DNA of 64,000 bases from Terrirhizobium terrae (GCF_030323265.1 NZ_CP104990.1:1-64000); one strand, 5' to 3'; positions 47,183 through 58,448 are shown, counted from the stretch's first letter. Made by a program: numbers and translations. The notes: generated by a model from the sequence alone, not told the origin.

Positions 47183-47213
47183 GGCGGGGACCAGGGTTCC
47201 CGCCTTTGCTTTT
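47183..47213 (+). terminator. Probable terminator after the orphan SBP gene
   Basis: GGCGGG (47183-47188) can pair with CCCGCC (47199-47204), followed by the T-rich tail TTTGCTTTT, 39 bases after the SBP stop codon. The rest of the 344-base gap to the LacI gene holds only the two LacI-type palindromes at its far end. Confidence 0.65.
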
Positions 47214-47426
47214 ATAGTCTGCGAGGGGATTACCGGTGGACGTGAAGGCGGTGGTGGCGCAGCTCGCCCCCATCAGTCCGACTGCAAGAAAGAGGTCTGG
47301 CGATGATTCATCTCTGACCATCTGCGGTGTGCGTGGAGCTTCCACCAGTGGCCAGATGATTTACGGCAATTGCTCACAAATTCCGAAGCCTGTCGATTTC
47401 GGCTTGACTCGCGGTGGCTGATCGTT

Positions 47427-47459
47427 GCTAATGCGCATTAGCAGCTAATACGTATTAGC
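47427..47459. promoter_or_regulatory. Tandem perfect LacI-type palindromes
   Basis: GCTAATGCGCATTAGC (47427-47442) and GCTAATACGTATTAGC (47444-47459) are each perfect 16-base palindromes, differing only in the central four bases and separated by one base. Central CpG dyads are typical for LacI/GalR operators. They lie 30 bases upstream of the LacI-family start, so autoregulation and control of the downstream sugar operon are likely. Confidence 0.8.
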
Positions 47460-47488
47460 AAAATTCTGGATGTTTGGGAGGACGTCGC

Positions 47489-48534
47489 GTGACAGGCCAC
47501 AAGCGGCTGACTCAGAACGATATCGCCAAGCTCGCCGGCGTCAGTCAGGCCACGGTTTCGCTCGTCCTGAACGGTGCGCCGACGGCGCTGGCACGTATCC
47601 CCGCCGAGACCCGCGAACGCGTTCAGGCCGTCATCCGCACGACCGGTTATGTTGCCGACCCGATTGCAAGGCGCATGGCCAAGGGGCTCAATCGCATCCT
47701 CGGTGTCTTCACCTACGAGCCGGCCTTTCCGAGTGCGCAGGCCGACTTCTTCACGCCCTTTCTGCTCGGGATCGAGGAGGAGGCGCAGCAGCAGAATTAT
47801 GATCTCCTGCTGCTGACGAGCGCCGGCGTGGGCAACAATCGCAAGATCTTTTCCGAGAACAACCGGCTCAGGATCGCCGACGGCTGCCTCGTGCTCGGCC
47901 GCGAATTCGACCGCAAGGAACTCGCCCGGCTGGTGGCGGAGGATTACCCGTTCGTGGCGATCGGCCGTCGTGATGATGCCGGCGGGCCGGTCCCTTACGT
48001 CGGCGGCGACTACGCAGCCGGCACGCGCCAGCTTGTCGATAAGGCCATTTCGCTCGGCCATTCGAAGCTCGCCTATATCGGTCCGAAAGGCCCGGCGGAA
48101 TCCATTGCCGATCGCTGGCGCGGCTTTGCGTCCACGCTGGAGGAGGGGCGACGCTTGCCCTGCATGTCGATGCTGTCAACCGACCAGCCGGCGAGATCCT
48201 CGAGAAGATCGTGTCGAACGGTGCGACGGCTGCCTTCTTTATCGAGTTGGCGGATGCCGTGCGCGTCGAGGCCGCAGCGCGCGAACGCGGGCTTGTCGTG
48301 CCGCAGGATTTTTCGATGGTCGTGCTCGGCAGCCATATCCGCGCCGGCCGCAGCCTGGTGCGCTTCACCTCCTACGACATTCCGCGCGAGGAGATGGGCA
48401 GACAGGCGACCGCCATGCTGGTCAACCGCATCGAGACGGCAAGCGCCGGTAGCCAGATCCTTCTGACCTGCGAGCCCGTCGAGGGCGAGACATTGGGACC
48501 CTGTCCTTCAAATCCGGCGAAAAGCGCCCAGTAA
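47489..48534 (+). CDS. LacI-family transcriptional regulator (frameshifted)
   Basis: A roughly 349-residue repressor. The N-terminal HTH is TQNDIAKLAGVSQATVSLVL with hinge region, then a type-I periplasmic-binding-like sensor domain (FLLGIEEEAQQQNYDLLLLT; later VPQDFSMVVLGSHIRAG). The GTG at 47489 with GGGAGG upstream is preferred over the TTG at 47474. The frame breaks at the G run 48145-48148; one restored G gives EEGATLALHVDAVNRPAGEI. It controls the sugar operon downstream through the tandem palindromes. Confidence 0.87.
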
Positions 48535-48551
48535 AAAACGGATGGAATGAC

Positions 48552-50161
48552 GTGAAAGAGATGCGAGCAGATATTCTTGTCGTCGGCGGCGGACTTGGTG
48601 GGGTTGCAGCGGCACTGGGCGCGGCACGCGCGGGACGTCGCGTGATCATGACCGAGGAATATGACTGGATCGGCGGCCAGCTGACCAGCCAGGCGGTTCC
48701 TTCCGACGAGCACAGCTGGGTCGAGCAGTTCGGCATTACCCGTTCCTATCGGAAGTTGCGCAACGGCGTTCGGCAATATTACCGCGACCATTATCCGCTG
48801 ACCGAGGGTGCCCGCGCCTGGGGAGATCTCAATCCCGGCGGCGGCTGGGTGAGCCGCATCTGCGCCGAGCCCCGCGTCAGCCTGGCGGTGATGGAAAGCA
48901 TGCTGATGCCGTATATCGGTGCCGACCGGCTGACGGTGCTCAAGCCTTACAGGCCTGTCGCGGCCGATGTCGAGGGCGATACGGTTCGTTCCGTCACCGT
49001 GCGCCATCGCGATACGGGAGCCGAGATCGTCATTTCGGCGGATTACATTCTCGATGCCACGGAGCTTGGCGATCTCCTGCCGATGACCGGCACCGAATAT
49101 GCCAAGGGCTTTGAAGCGCAATCCGACACCGGTGAGCCGAGCGCTCCGGGTGAGGCTCAGCCGGACAACGTGCAGGCCGTGTCGATCTGCTTTGCGATCG
49201 ACCATGTCGATGGCGACCAGACGATCGACAAGCCGGATAACTATGATTACTGGCGCAAATACCAACCGCATTTCTGGGGCGGTCCGCTGCTTGGCTTCAC
49301 CGCCCCGCATCCGCGCACGCTTGAGCATACGACACGCTCCTTCACGCCGAACCCGGATGATGATCCGCTCTTGGTTGATGCCGACCAGCGCAAGGGGGCG
49401 GTGACGAGAACCTCTGGATCTTCCGGCGCATCGCGGCACGCAAGAATTTCGCACCCGGATTCTACAACTCCGATATCTGCCTCGTGAACTGGCCGATGAT
49501 CGACTATATGGACGGCACGATCATCGATGTCTCGGAAGAGGAAAAGGCGCGTCATCTGAAGGCCGCCGCCGACCTATCCTACTCGGTCTTCTATTGGCTG
49601 CAGACGGAGGCGCCGCGCCTCGACGGCGGGCAAGGTTTCCGCGGCCTGCGCCTGCGCGGTGATATCACGGGCACCGATCACGGCCTTGCCATGGCGCCCT
49701 ATGTGCGTGAAGGCCGCCGCATCAAGCCGGTCACCCGCATCGTCGAGCAGGACCTGTCCTACACGGTGCGCGGCGACAAGGGTGCGGTACGCTACCGCGA
49801 CAGCGTTGGCATCGGCATGTACCGCATCGACCTGCATCCCTCGACCGGCGGCGACAACTATGTCGACGTGCCGTCCTGCCCGTTCGAGATCCCGCTCGGT
49901 TCTCTCTTGCCGCAGCGGGTTAAGAACCTCATCCCGGCCGGCAAGAATATCGGCACGACGCACATCACCAACGGCTGCTATCGCCTTCATCCCGTCGAAT
50001 GGAATGTCGGCGAGGTTGCCGGAATGCTCGCGTCTTATTGCCTAGACAGGGGGCTGACACCGCATCAGGTGCAGGCTGATGACAAGCATCTTCATGATTT
50101 CCAGGCGGCGCTGACCCGCGAGGGCATTGAAATACGGTGGCCGGATATCGCGGCCTACTGA
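48552..50161 (+). CDS. FAD-dependent oxidoreductase, FAD_oxidored family (frameshifted)
   Basis: A roughly 537-residue flavoprotein of the PF12831 type. It has the dinucleotide-binding start DILVVGGGLGGVAAALGAAR, then EYDWIGGQLTSQAVPSDEH (the GGQ motif), DATELGDLL, and the C-terminal PAGKNIGTTHITNGCYRLHP. The frame breaks at the G run 49394-49398; one restored G leads into GGDENLWIFRRIAARKNF. It sits between the LacI gene and a sugar ABC importer, implying oxidation of an imported carbohydrate or its acid. The start is GTG 48552 or ATG 48561; I could not decide. Confidence 0.83.
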
Positions 50162-50189
50162 TCATTCCATCTTTGGAGGAGGACTGGGA

Positions 50190-51460
50190 ATGCTTCATTA
50201 TCGGAATTTGAAATCCACGGCCTGCGCAATAGCGGTCATCGGATCTTTGGCCTGGGGCAGTGCTGCCCATTCGCAGGACGCGGTCAACCTGCGCATGACG
50301 ATCTGGAGCGCCAACGAGGCGCATCTGAAGCTGTTCAACGAGATCGCGGCGGGCTTCAAGCAGGAACACCCCAACGTCACCGTCACCTACGAGTCTCTGC
50401 CGTTCGAGACCTACACGACGGCGCTGACCACACAGATTGCTGGCGGCAATGCGCCGGACATGGCCTGGATTTTCGAAACCTCGGCTTATGACTTCGTCAA
50501 GTCGGGAGCGCTTTATCCGCTGAGCGACACGCTGAAGGCGACGGAAGGCTATAATCTCGACGAGGTCAGCGCCGGCGCCACCGAGCGCTGGATGCAGGAC
50601 GGCACGCTTTACGCCTATCCCTTCTCCACCTCGCCGTTTGCGATGTTCGTCAACAACGATCTCGTCAAGGCGGCAGGCGCCAAGACCCCGGCCGAGATGG
50701 TCGCGGCCGGCGAATGGACCTGGGACAATGCGATTGCCACGGCGTCTGCGGTCGCGAAGTCGGGCAAGGGCGGACTGGTCGTCCGCGACTTCAACTACCA
50801 GGCCTGGCAGTATCTGACATCGGTCTGGAACGGTTGGGGCGCTTCGCCCTGGAGCGAGGACGGCAAGACCTGCACCATGGCCGAACAGCCGATGGCGGAT
50901 GCGCTCGCCTTCATCCACGATGCGGTCTTTACGAAAAAGGCGATGCCTGGACCCGGCGAGACTGTCGATTTCTTCGCCGGTAACGCGGCGATGACGATCA
51001 CCCAGATCAGTCGCGCCTCGCTTCTGCCCAAGGATAAGCCCTTCGACTGGGATCTGGTGCCGCTGCCCAAGGGGCCGGCGGGGAATACGCGCTGATCGGC
51101 CAGGCGGGCATCGGTGTGATGCAATCGGGCAAGAATGCCGAAACGGCAGCCGAGTTCGTTGCCTACATGACCAACCCGGAAAATTCGGCAAAGCTCAGCC
51201 AGTTCTTCCCCTCGGCGCGAAAGTCGCTGCTCAACGCCGAAGTGCTGAAGAAGACCAACCCGCTGCTTTCCGAAGAGCAGATCGACAAGGTCGTCATCTC
51301 CGGCATCGCCACCGGTAAGGTCATGCCCGGCCATACCGGCTTTGCCCAGATCCAGCAGATGGTGCGCTCAAATCTCGACGCCGTCTGGCGGCCTGAAGCG
51401 GATGTGCCGGGCACGCTCCAGAAAATCTGCGGCCAGATCGGCCCGCTCCTGAAGCGCTGA
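50190..51460 (+). CDS. Extracellular solute-binding protein, family 1 (LacI-controlled sugar importer, frameshifted)
   Basis: A roughly 423-residue periplasmic sugar-binding protein. Signal peptide (ending GSAAHSQD), LRMTIWSANEAHLKLFNEI, QIAGGNAPDMAWIFE, and a C-terminal lobe (AAEFVAYMTNPENSAKLSQF). The ATG at 50190 follows GGAGGA. The frame breaks at the G run 51080-51083; adding one G gives GPAGEYALIGQAGIGVMQSG. Followed after 10 bases by the first permease gene. Confidence 0.88.
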
Positions 51461-51470
51461 GGAGGGCGCC

Positions 51471-52403
51471 ATGGCTGTCGCGCAGGAAAACGCTTATCCG
51501 GAAGGCCGCTCCTTATCGCCGTTCTGGACCATCGCCCGGCGCGACAGCCTCGCCGGCTTCCTCTTCATCACCCCGCAACTGATCGGGATCATCGTCTTCG
51601 TGCTGATCCCGCTCGGGCTGGTTTTCTGGTATTCGCTGCACGAGTGGAACGTGCTGGCCAACACTTTCACCTATACCGGTGCGCAGAATTACCGGATGCT
51701 GATCGAGGACGAGAGCCTTGTCGAAGTGCTCGGCGCGACGGCGATCTTTTCGGCAGGTCTGGTGGTGCTCAACCTGTCGCTCGCCTTGCTGCTGGCCGTC
51801 CTGCTGAACCAGAAGCTTGCGGGCATCGCGATCCTCCGCACGCTCTTCTTCTCGCCGGTCGTGGTCTCGCTGGTGGCCTGGACCATCGTCTGGGGTTTTC
51901 TCCTACAGAAGAACGGCGGCATCAACGGCATGCTTCTGATGGTGGGCATCGAAGGACCGAACTGGCTGCGCGAGGAGACGACGGCGATGATATCGGTGAT
52001 CGTTGTGCAGGTGTTCAAGAATGTGGGCTTGAACATGATCCTGTTCCTGGCTGCGCTGCAGGGCGTGCCGAAGGAGCTCTATGAAGCTGCCCGTATCGAT
52101 GGCGCTCCCGCCTTCAAGCAGTTTCGCCGCATCACCCTGCCGCTGATCAGCCCGACGATCCTCTTGACATCGATCATCACCATCGTCGGCTCGCTGCAGG
52201 TCTTCGCCCAGATCGCGGTGCTGACACAGGGCGGGCCGGGGCTGTCGACCACGGTGCTTGTCTATTACCTCTACCAGCAGGCCTTCCAGTTCCACTTCTT
52301 CGGCTACGGCTCGACGCTGTCGATCCTGCTCTTTGCGATCGTCGCTGTCCTGACCTTCGCCCAGTGGCAGATGCGCAAGAGGATCGTGTTCTATGAAAGC
52401 TGA
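51471..52403 (+). CDS. Sugar ABC transporter permease, MalF/UgpA-like (LacI-controlled)
   Basis: A 310-residue inner-membrane permease. It has a hydrophilic N-terminus, six helices, and the EAA loop KELYEAARIDGAPAFKQFRR followed by ITLPLISPTILLTSI. It overlaps the next permease gene by 11 bases. Part of the operon SBP-permease-permease-ATPase. Confidence 0.93.
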   Translation: MAVAQENAYPEGRSLSPFWTIARRDSLAGFLFITPQLIGIIVFVLIPLGLVFWYSLHEWNVLANTFTYTGAQNYRMLIEDESLVEVLGATAIFSAGLVVLNLSLALLLAVLLNQKLAGIAILRTLFFSPVVVSLVAWTIVWGFLLQKNGGINGMLLMVGIEGPNWLREETTAMISVIVVQVFKNVGLNMILFLAALQGVPKELYEAARIDGAPAFKQFRRITLPLISPTILLTSIITIVGSLQVFAQIAVLTQGGPGLSTTVLVYYLYQQAFQFHFFGYGSTLSILLFAIVAVLTFAQWQMRKRIVFYES

Positions 52404-53235
52404 CCTTTCACCCCGCACGAGGACCGCGCTTTACGGGCTCATGTGCGTGCTGCTGATCCCTTTCGTTTTTCCCACATGGTGGATGGTGACATCCTCGATC
52501 AAGCCGATTAGCGACATCTTCGCCTTTCCGCCGCAGCTCATCCCGCAGAGCTATGACTGGACGACCTATTCCAAGGTGTTCGAGCTGCAGCCCTTCGTGC
52601 GGCAATACTGGAATTCCGCCTATATCGCGGCTCTCGTCACGGCCGGCACGATGATCGTCTCGTCGATGGCGGGTTATGCCTTCGCCAGGATCAGGTTTCC
52701 CTATGCCAACACCATCTTCATGATCGTGCTGCTCGGCCTGCTGATCCCGTCGGAAGTGACGATCGTGCCGCTGTTCCAGATGTTCCTGAAGGCGGGCATG
52801 GTGAATACCCACTGGCCGCTGATCCTCGTACCTATCTTCGGCGCGCCGAGCGTGTTCGCCACCTTCGTCATGCGCCAGTTCTTCGTAACTTTGCCCGCCG
52901 AGCTTGAAGAGGCGGCGCGCGTCGACGGCCTCGGGCGTTTCAAGATCTTCCGCAAGATCGCGTTGCCGCTTGCCAAGCCCGCACTGGCCTCGGTGGCGAT
53001 CTTCACCTTCCTTCATTCGTGGAACCTGTTCCTCGAACCGATCGTGTTCCTGTCGAGCGCCGAGATGTTCACGCTGCCGCAGGCGCTCACCCAGTATACC
53101 GACGCCTATGGCGGGCCGATGTGGAACATCCAGCTTGCCGCCGCGACACTCACGGCATTGCCCGTCCTCATCGTCTTCGTGATCGCCCAGAAGCAGTTCG
53201 TCGAAGGCCTCGCCCATACCGGCCTTAAAGGCTGA
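52393..53235 (+). CDS. Sugar ABC transporter permease, MalG/UgpE-like (LacI-controlled)
   Basis: A 280-residue permease with six helices. Its first helix is at about residues 13-35 ([19 protein letters not shown]), the EAA loop is [20 protein letters not shown], and the C-terminus is [15 protein letters not shown] as in MalG relatives. It starts within the end of the preceding gene and is followed 16 bases later by the ATPase gene. Confidence 0.93.
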   Translation: MKADLSPRTRTALYGLMCVLLIPFVFPTWWMVTSSIKPISDIFAFPPQLIPQSYDWTTYSKVFELQPFVRQYWNSAYIAALVTAGTMIVSSMAGYAFARIRFPYANTIFMIVLLGLLIPSEVTIVPLFQMFLKAGMVNTHWPLILVPIFGAPSVFATFVMRQFFVTLPAELEEAARVDGLGRFKIFRKIALPLAKPALASVAIFTFLHSWNLFLEPIVFLSSAEMFTLPQALTQYTDAYGGPMWNIQLAAATLTALPVLIVFVIAQKQFVEGLAHTGLKG

Positions 53236-53251
53236 GCAACCGGATCAAATC

Positions 53252-54299
53252 ATGGCAGACGTCACCCTTTCCGATATCCGCAAAAGCTACGGCGCGGTGA
53301 AGACCATCCACGGTGTCGATCTCGACATCAAAGACGGCGAGTTCGTCGTGCTGGTCGGCCCGTCGGGATGCGGCAAGTCCACATTGCTTCGGATGATAGC
53401 GGGGCTCGAAACCATCACCGGCGGCATTCTGAAAATCGGAGGCCGGACGGTGAATGACCTCGATCCGAAGGATCGCGACATCGCCATGGTGTTTCAGTCC
53501 TATGCGCTTTATCCGCATATGACGGTGGCGACCAATATGGGATTTTCGCTCGAGCACCGCGGAACGGCGAAGGCTGAGATCGCAGAGCGGGTGCGTTGGG
53601 CCGCCGGCATTCTCGGCCTCACCGATCTGCTCGACCGATACCCGCGGCAGCTCTCCGGTGGCCAGCGTCAGCGTGTCGCCATGGGGCGGGCGATCGTGCG
53701 CGATCCGCAGGTTTTCTCTTTGACGAGCCGCTGTCCAATCTCGATGCGAAGCTTCGCGTCGTCATGCGTGGCGAGATCAAGGCACTGCACCAGAAACTGA
53801 AGACGACGACCATCTACGTCACACACGACCAGGTCGAGGCGATGACGATGGCGGATCGGATCGTTGTTCTGAATGGCGGCAGGGTAGAGCAGATCGGTGC
53901 GCCGCTGGAACTCTACGACCGTCCGGCCAACAGGTTCGTCGCGGGCTTCATTGGATCGCCCGCCATGAATTTCCTCGATGGCGTGATTACCGAGCGGGGT
54001 TTTGAAGCAACGGGCACCACCCTGCCGTTGCCCGCCTCCGCGCAAACACTCTCCGGCCAGGCGGCATCATACGGCATTCGCCCGGAACATTTTTCGCTCG
54101 GAGAAGAAGGTATCCCTGCAGAGGTCGTGCTTGTGGAGCCGATGGGATCGGAGACCCAGGTTGCGATGAAACTGGGGAGGCCATCGTCACCGGCGTATTT
54201 CGTGAACGGATCAACAGCAAGCCGGGCGATATCATTCACGTATCGCCCGACATTGGCTCTGTTCACCTGTTTTCGACTACCGGCAATCGGTTGAACTGA
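53252..54299 (+). CDS. Sugar ABC transporter ATP-binding protein, MalK/UgpC-like (two frameshifts)
   Basis: A roughly 349-residue MalK-type ATPase. Walker A ([16 protein letters not shown]) and signature [15 protein letters not shown] are in the first frame. At 53716 one lost C shifts the frame; after restoring it, Walker B reads [15 protein letters not shown] second loss at the G run 54174-54177 spoils the TOBE tail; repaired, it ends [11 protein letters not shown] with a stop at 54297-54299. Two hits in one gene with conserved sequence around them favour consensus errors. It energises the importer above. Confidence 0.86.
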
Positions 54300-54332
54300 T
54301 CCTGCCGGAATAATCGCACCTTCCTGGCGCGA

Positions 54333-55229
54333 TCAGGCTTCTTCGTATTTCAGCACATTCTTCAACTCGCTCTCGATAGCCGCCAGCTGCGCCGAGCTGG
54401 TTTGCGGCATCGGCATGCGTGGCAGGCCGGCGTCTGTGCCCTGCAGGCGGATGGACGTCTTGATATTGGCCGGCAGGTTGTCGGATGAGATCGTGTTCCA
54501 GAAGCGCAGCAGGGCCTCGTGAATTTCCTTGGCGCGCTCGTGATCACCATTTTGCACGGCATTCCATAGTGCCAGGCACACGCCGGGGACGGCAGCCGGA
54601 TTGGCGGCGATCGTTCCATGGCAGCCGATGGCAAAGGATGGATAGAGCAGGGCGTCCACGGCGGAATAGACCTTGCAGCCTTCCGGCACGTTCAGCATCA
54701 GGTCCGCCATCAGCTTCAGATCTCCGGCGCTCTGCTTGACGCCCTGAATGCCGGGCAGTTCCTTCATGAGGCGAACAAGAAGCGTCGGGCTCAGATAGTT
54801 CCAGGGCACCACGTTGTAGATGATGATCGGAACGTCCGTCGCCTCGTTCAACGCCTTAAAGTGAGCGAAGGTGGCGTCGTCGTCCGGCTTGAAGACATAA
54901 TGGACCGGCGTCACCTGCAAGCCCTGGACGGAGAGGTGAGAAATGGCCTTTGCACGCCGGCTCGCCTCTCGGGTGGAGTTGGCTATAATGCCTGCAAGCA
55001 CAGGGATTTTGCCGTCGACTTCCTCGACGCAGATCTCCATCAGTCGCGTGAATTCCTCGATGGTCAGCGTATGGCCTTCGCCGGAGCTTCCGCCAACGCA
55101 CACGCCATGCACCTTCTTGTCGAGATTGAATTTTACGATCTTGCGGAACGCCGCTTCGTCGATCTCCCCGTCTTTTGTGAACGGCGTGACGATCGGCGGG
55201 ATAATGCCGGAGACATTGTCTAGGTTCAT
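54333..55229 (-). CDS. DapA-family (dihydrodipicolinate synthase / KDG aldolase-like) protein
   Basis: A 298-residue class-I aldolase-type TIM barrel. It has the pyruvate-binding GSSGEGHTLTIEE motif, Tyr in IIYNVVPWNY and the Schiff-base Lys in IQGVKQSAGDL. Catabolic paralogues of DapA (2-keto-3-deoxy acid aldolases or dehydratases) commonly sit in sugar-acid operons like this one. It lies 128 bases after the DhaKL gene on the same strand. It is unlikely to be the housekeeping lysine enzyme, given its context with DhaKL and the MFS carrier. Confidence 0.87.
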   Translation of the reverse strand: MNLDNVSGIIPPIVTPFTKDGEIDEAAFRKIVKFNLDKKVHGVCVGGSSGEGHTLTIEEFTRLMEICVEEVDGKIPVLAGIIANSTREASRRAKAISHLSVQGLQVTPVHYVFKPDDDATFAHFKALNEATDVPIIIYNVVPWNYLSPTLLVRLMKELPGIQGVKQSAGDLKLMADLMLNVPEGCKVYSAVDALLYPSFAIGCHGTIAANPAAVPGVCLALWNAVQNGDHERAKEIHEALLRFWNTISSDNLPANIKTSIRLQGTDAGLPRMPMPQTSSAQLAAIESELKNVLKYEEA

Positions 55230-55357
55230 GCTGGTTCTCCTTTCGAGTGCTAGGCACTGCCTTGCGGGCAGGTTCGGATAGGGCGCACGGCGTCGTCTGC
55301 TGCCTGTAGCGCCATGAGAAACGTGTTGTTTGAGGCGTCGGAACGCGGTCTGAGTGT

Positions 55358-57048
55358 TTACAAGGCTTCGGCCAGCGCCCTCATCCAGATCGCGACCGCA
55401 ACGGCGCCACCATCGGGAACGCCGACTGCGCGTTCCCCGAGATAGCTCGCTCGGCCGAGCTTCGGCTTCATTGCCTCCGTCGCCTTGGCGCCGGCTTCGG
55501 CAGCTTCCGCAGCCTTGATCCATGCCGCACCGGCATCCGTATCCGGGTTGGCACGGAGGCTTTCCAGAGCCGGATGGAGGGCGTCAAGCATTGTCCTGTC
55601 ACCCGGCTTGGCACCGCCCGTCTCGCTGATCGCGGCCACGGCAATGGCCAGCGCCTCCGTGTAGTCCGAGGCCGCAAATCTGCCATTTTCCGCCAGCCGG
55701 CGGCCCGCGCGGGTAAGTGCTATGGCATAGAACGGTCCCGAGCTGCCGGCGATCGCACGCCGCAGGGCGTTGCCGGTCGAAACCAGTGCCTGCGCCGGAT
55801 TAAGCCAGGCATTGTCAGGCAATGCCTGGATCGCTTGCGCCCCTCGCAGCATGCTGGCGCCCAGATCACCGTCGCCCGCCTTGCTGTCGAGATCGGTGAG
55901 ATAGGCCTCTGATTTTTCCAAAGCCGCGGCAACAGCAAGACCGATCGCCTTGAGCTTGGCAGGATCGAATTCGGCATCCGGGCAAAGCACGCTGTCATCT
56001 TCCCTGACGGCCACGACCGGCAGGATTAGTGCTTCGTTCGGGACCGCGCCCCCTCTTGGCCACGCGGTCGCCGTCGTCGAGGCATCGAGAAGTTCGGCCT
56101 CCCCGGGCTGCAGGGAAAAAGCGAAATCGAGCAGCCGGGCATGTCGATGGCTGTCAGGAAATCGCCGCTCCAGGCGCGATCGATGACGATACCTCTTTCG
56201 CGCAACAGGCCGAGTGCCCTGCGGGCGACGATCGCCAGTTCCATCGGTGGTGTTGCTCCGAGACCGTTGATCATCAGGGCAACACGCGCGCCATGGTGGA
56301 TGCCGAGATCCCCGAGGATCGTCTCGATAATGCGATCGACCAGCGCATCTGCCGGCATCAGCCCGGTCCGTTCGATGCCTTTCTCGCCGTGTATGCCGAG
56401 GCCAAGCTCGATCTCGTCATCGGCGAGCGTGAAGCCAGGCTTGCCGGCCGCGGGCACGGTGCAGGCACCGAGCGCCACGCCCATGGTGCCGATGCGCTGG
56501 GATGCCGACCTGGCAGCGGCGGCAACTTCCTGAAGCGGTTTACCGCCCGCCGCAAGAGCTCCGGCAATTTTGTGCACCAGCACGGTTCCGGCAATGCCTC
56601 GACGCCTTTCTCGGATAACGAGATCCTGCAGGGCGACGTCATCGGCGACGACCACGATCTCGGTCGGAATGCCTTCAATGGCGGCAAGTTCGGCAGCCAG
56701 CCCGAAGTTCAGCCGGTCGCCAGTATAGTTTTTCACGACAAGCACGGCGCCCGCCGGCCCCGCGGTTGCGCGAATGGCGGCCAGTACCGCGTCGACGCTT
56801 GGCGAGGTGAAGACTTCGCCGGTGACGGCGGCGGTGAGCATGCCTTCTCCCACATAGGCCGCATGGGCCGGCTCATGTCCGGCCCCGCCGCCGGAAATGA
56901 CGGCCACGGGACGGTTCTCTGCGGCGGGCAGATGGGCCCGAACCACCACGTTCTCGGTGTCGAGGAGAGCGAGGCCGGGATTGAGGCCGACCAGACCCTC
57001 CAGCATTTCGCGAACCACGGCGGAGGGCTTGTTGATGAGCTTCTTCAC
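55358..57048 (-). CDS. Dihydroxyacetone kinase-family protein, DhaK-DhaL fusion (frameshifted)
   Basis: A roughly 563-residue ATP-dependent dihydroxyacetone/short-ketose kinase. The DhaK domain has SGGGAGHEPAHAAYVGEGML and the substrate-binding His in GLGIHGEKG. The DhaL domain has the ATP/Mg2+ motif SKAGDGDLGASMLRG. The frame breaks at the C run near 56103; restoring one base makes a continuous linker PGEAELLDASTTATAWPRGG joining the domains. Substrates in this family include dihydroxyacetone, triuloses and erythrulose. Neighbouring MFS and aldolase genes suggest a C3-C5 ketose pathway. Confidence 0.87.
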
Positions 57049-57083
57049 GATCGGTTACTCCATGATCTGCTGCAGTGCCGGCA

Positions 57084-58408
57084 TTAGTCGACCTGATCCG
57101 GGCGCATCTTCAAAGCCAGCGTGCAGGCGGCGGAAAGGACGGCGATACCGGCCATATAGAGCGCAATCGGAGCAGATGAACCGTATTCACTCAGCAGCGC
57201 GACCGCGATCAGCGGGGACAGGCCACCGCCTAGGATGGGGCCAACCTGCTGCACCAGCGACAGGCCGGTATAGCGGACGCGGGCCGGGAAGAGGGCGGAG
57301 AAGAGGGCGCCCTGTGCTCCGTACATCATGCCATGACCGAGGCCCAATCCGATCGCAACGGCGATCCAGATCATCGTCGTATTGCCGGTATCGAGCATGC
57401 CAAAGAAGAAGAAGGCGAATACGGCCTGTATCAGGGCGCCGGCGACATAGATCGGCTTGCGGCCGATACGGTCCGACAGATAGCCGAATAGCGGCAGGGT
57501 CAGGCACTCGATGGCGCAGCCGAAGAGAATGCCGTTCAGCACCACGTCCTGCGAGAGATTGAGCGTGGTCACGCAATAAGTGATGGCGAAGACGGCGTAG
57601 ACATTGAAAAGGCCGCTTTCCGCGATCTTCGCGCCGATGCCGAGCAGGACATTCGGCCAGTAGAGGCGAAGAACTTCGACTACGGGCAATGCCGCCGGCT
57701 TTTCCTTGGCGATCGCTTCCTCGAAGACCGGAGATTCGGCAATGCGGAATCGGATGAACAATGCCAGTGCAACAAGCAAGATGCTGACAAGGAAGGGGAT
57801 GCGCCAGCCCCAGGAGAGGAATGCCTCCGGAGCCATGGCAGCGCTAAGGGCGCTGAGGAGTGCGATCGGGATGAGAAAACCGGCGGGCGTGCCGATATGC
57901 ACCAATGACGAATAGAACCCGCGCCGATGTTCCGGCGCGTTCTCGATCGTCATGACCATGCCGCCGCCATATTCCCCGCCGAGGCCGATCCCCTGCAAAA
58001 GACGAAGCGTTACCAGAAGGATCGGTGCCCATACGCCGATCGTATTGTAGGACGGGATGAGACCGATCAGGAAGGTGCCTATCCCCATGATGAGAACAGT
58101 CAGCAGAAGCATGGTGCGGCGACCTACGCGGTCACCGAAATGGCCGAACAGGAGCCCCCGAGCGGGCGAGCGCAATACCCGACGAAAAACGTGGCGAAGG
58201 CCGCCAGCGAACCAACCATCGGGTCGCTGCTGACGAAGAATATGTGATTAAAGACGAGGGCGGTCGCAGTCGCATAGAGCGTGAAATCATAATACTCGAC
58301 CGTCGTTCCGATCGCGCTTGCCAGCGCAACCTGACCTGGCCCCGCCGACGGTAAAGTGTCGTCTGCCGGCTGTTTGGACCCGGCACGCGTTGCAGTATTT
58401 TGCAGCAT
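57084..58408 (-). CDS. MFS transporter, metabolite:H+ symporter (MHS) type (frameshifted)
   Basis: A roughly 441-residue 12-helix carrier. The N-terminus has ALASAIGTTVEYYDFTLYAT, the signature of the MHS subfamily (shikimate, proline/betaine, alpha-ketoglutarate carriers). The loop 2-3 motif (GLLFGHFGDRVGRRTMLLLT) is restored by adding one G at the run 58155-58159. The YLSDRIGRKPIYVAG loop follows halfway. It is the first gene of the operon with DhaKL and the DapA-type protein and would import their substrate. Confidence 0.87.
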
Positions 58409-58424
58409 TCAAACCTCCCTGAAT

Positions 58425-58448
58425 CTGGAATACCGTCCCATATTCCAG
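58425..58448. promoter_or_regulatory. Inverted repeat upstream of the MFS operon (likely IclR site)
   Basis: Arms CTGGAATA (58425-58432) and TATTCCAG (58441-58448) are perfect eight-base complements around an eight-base centre, 17 bases upstream of the MFS start. Further half-sites TATTCC (near 58519) and TGGAATA (58546-58552) lie in the same 317-base divergent gap. IclR-family proteins bind such repeats; the rest of the gap shows no gene. Confidence 0.6.
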
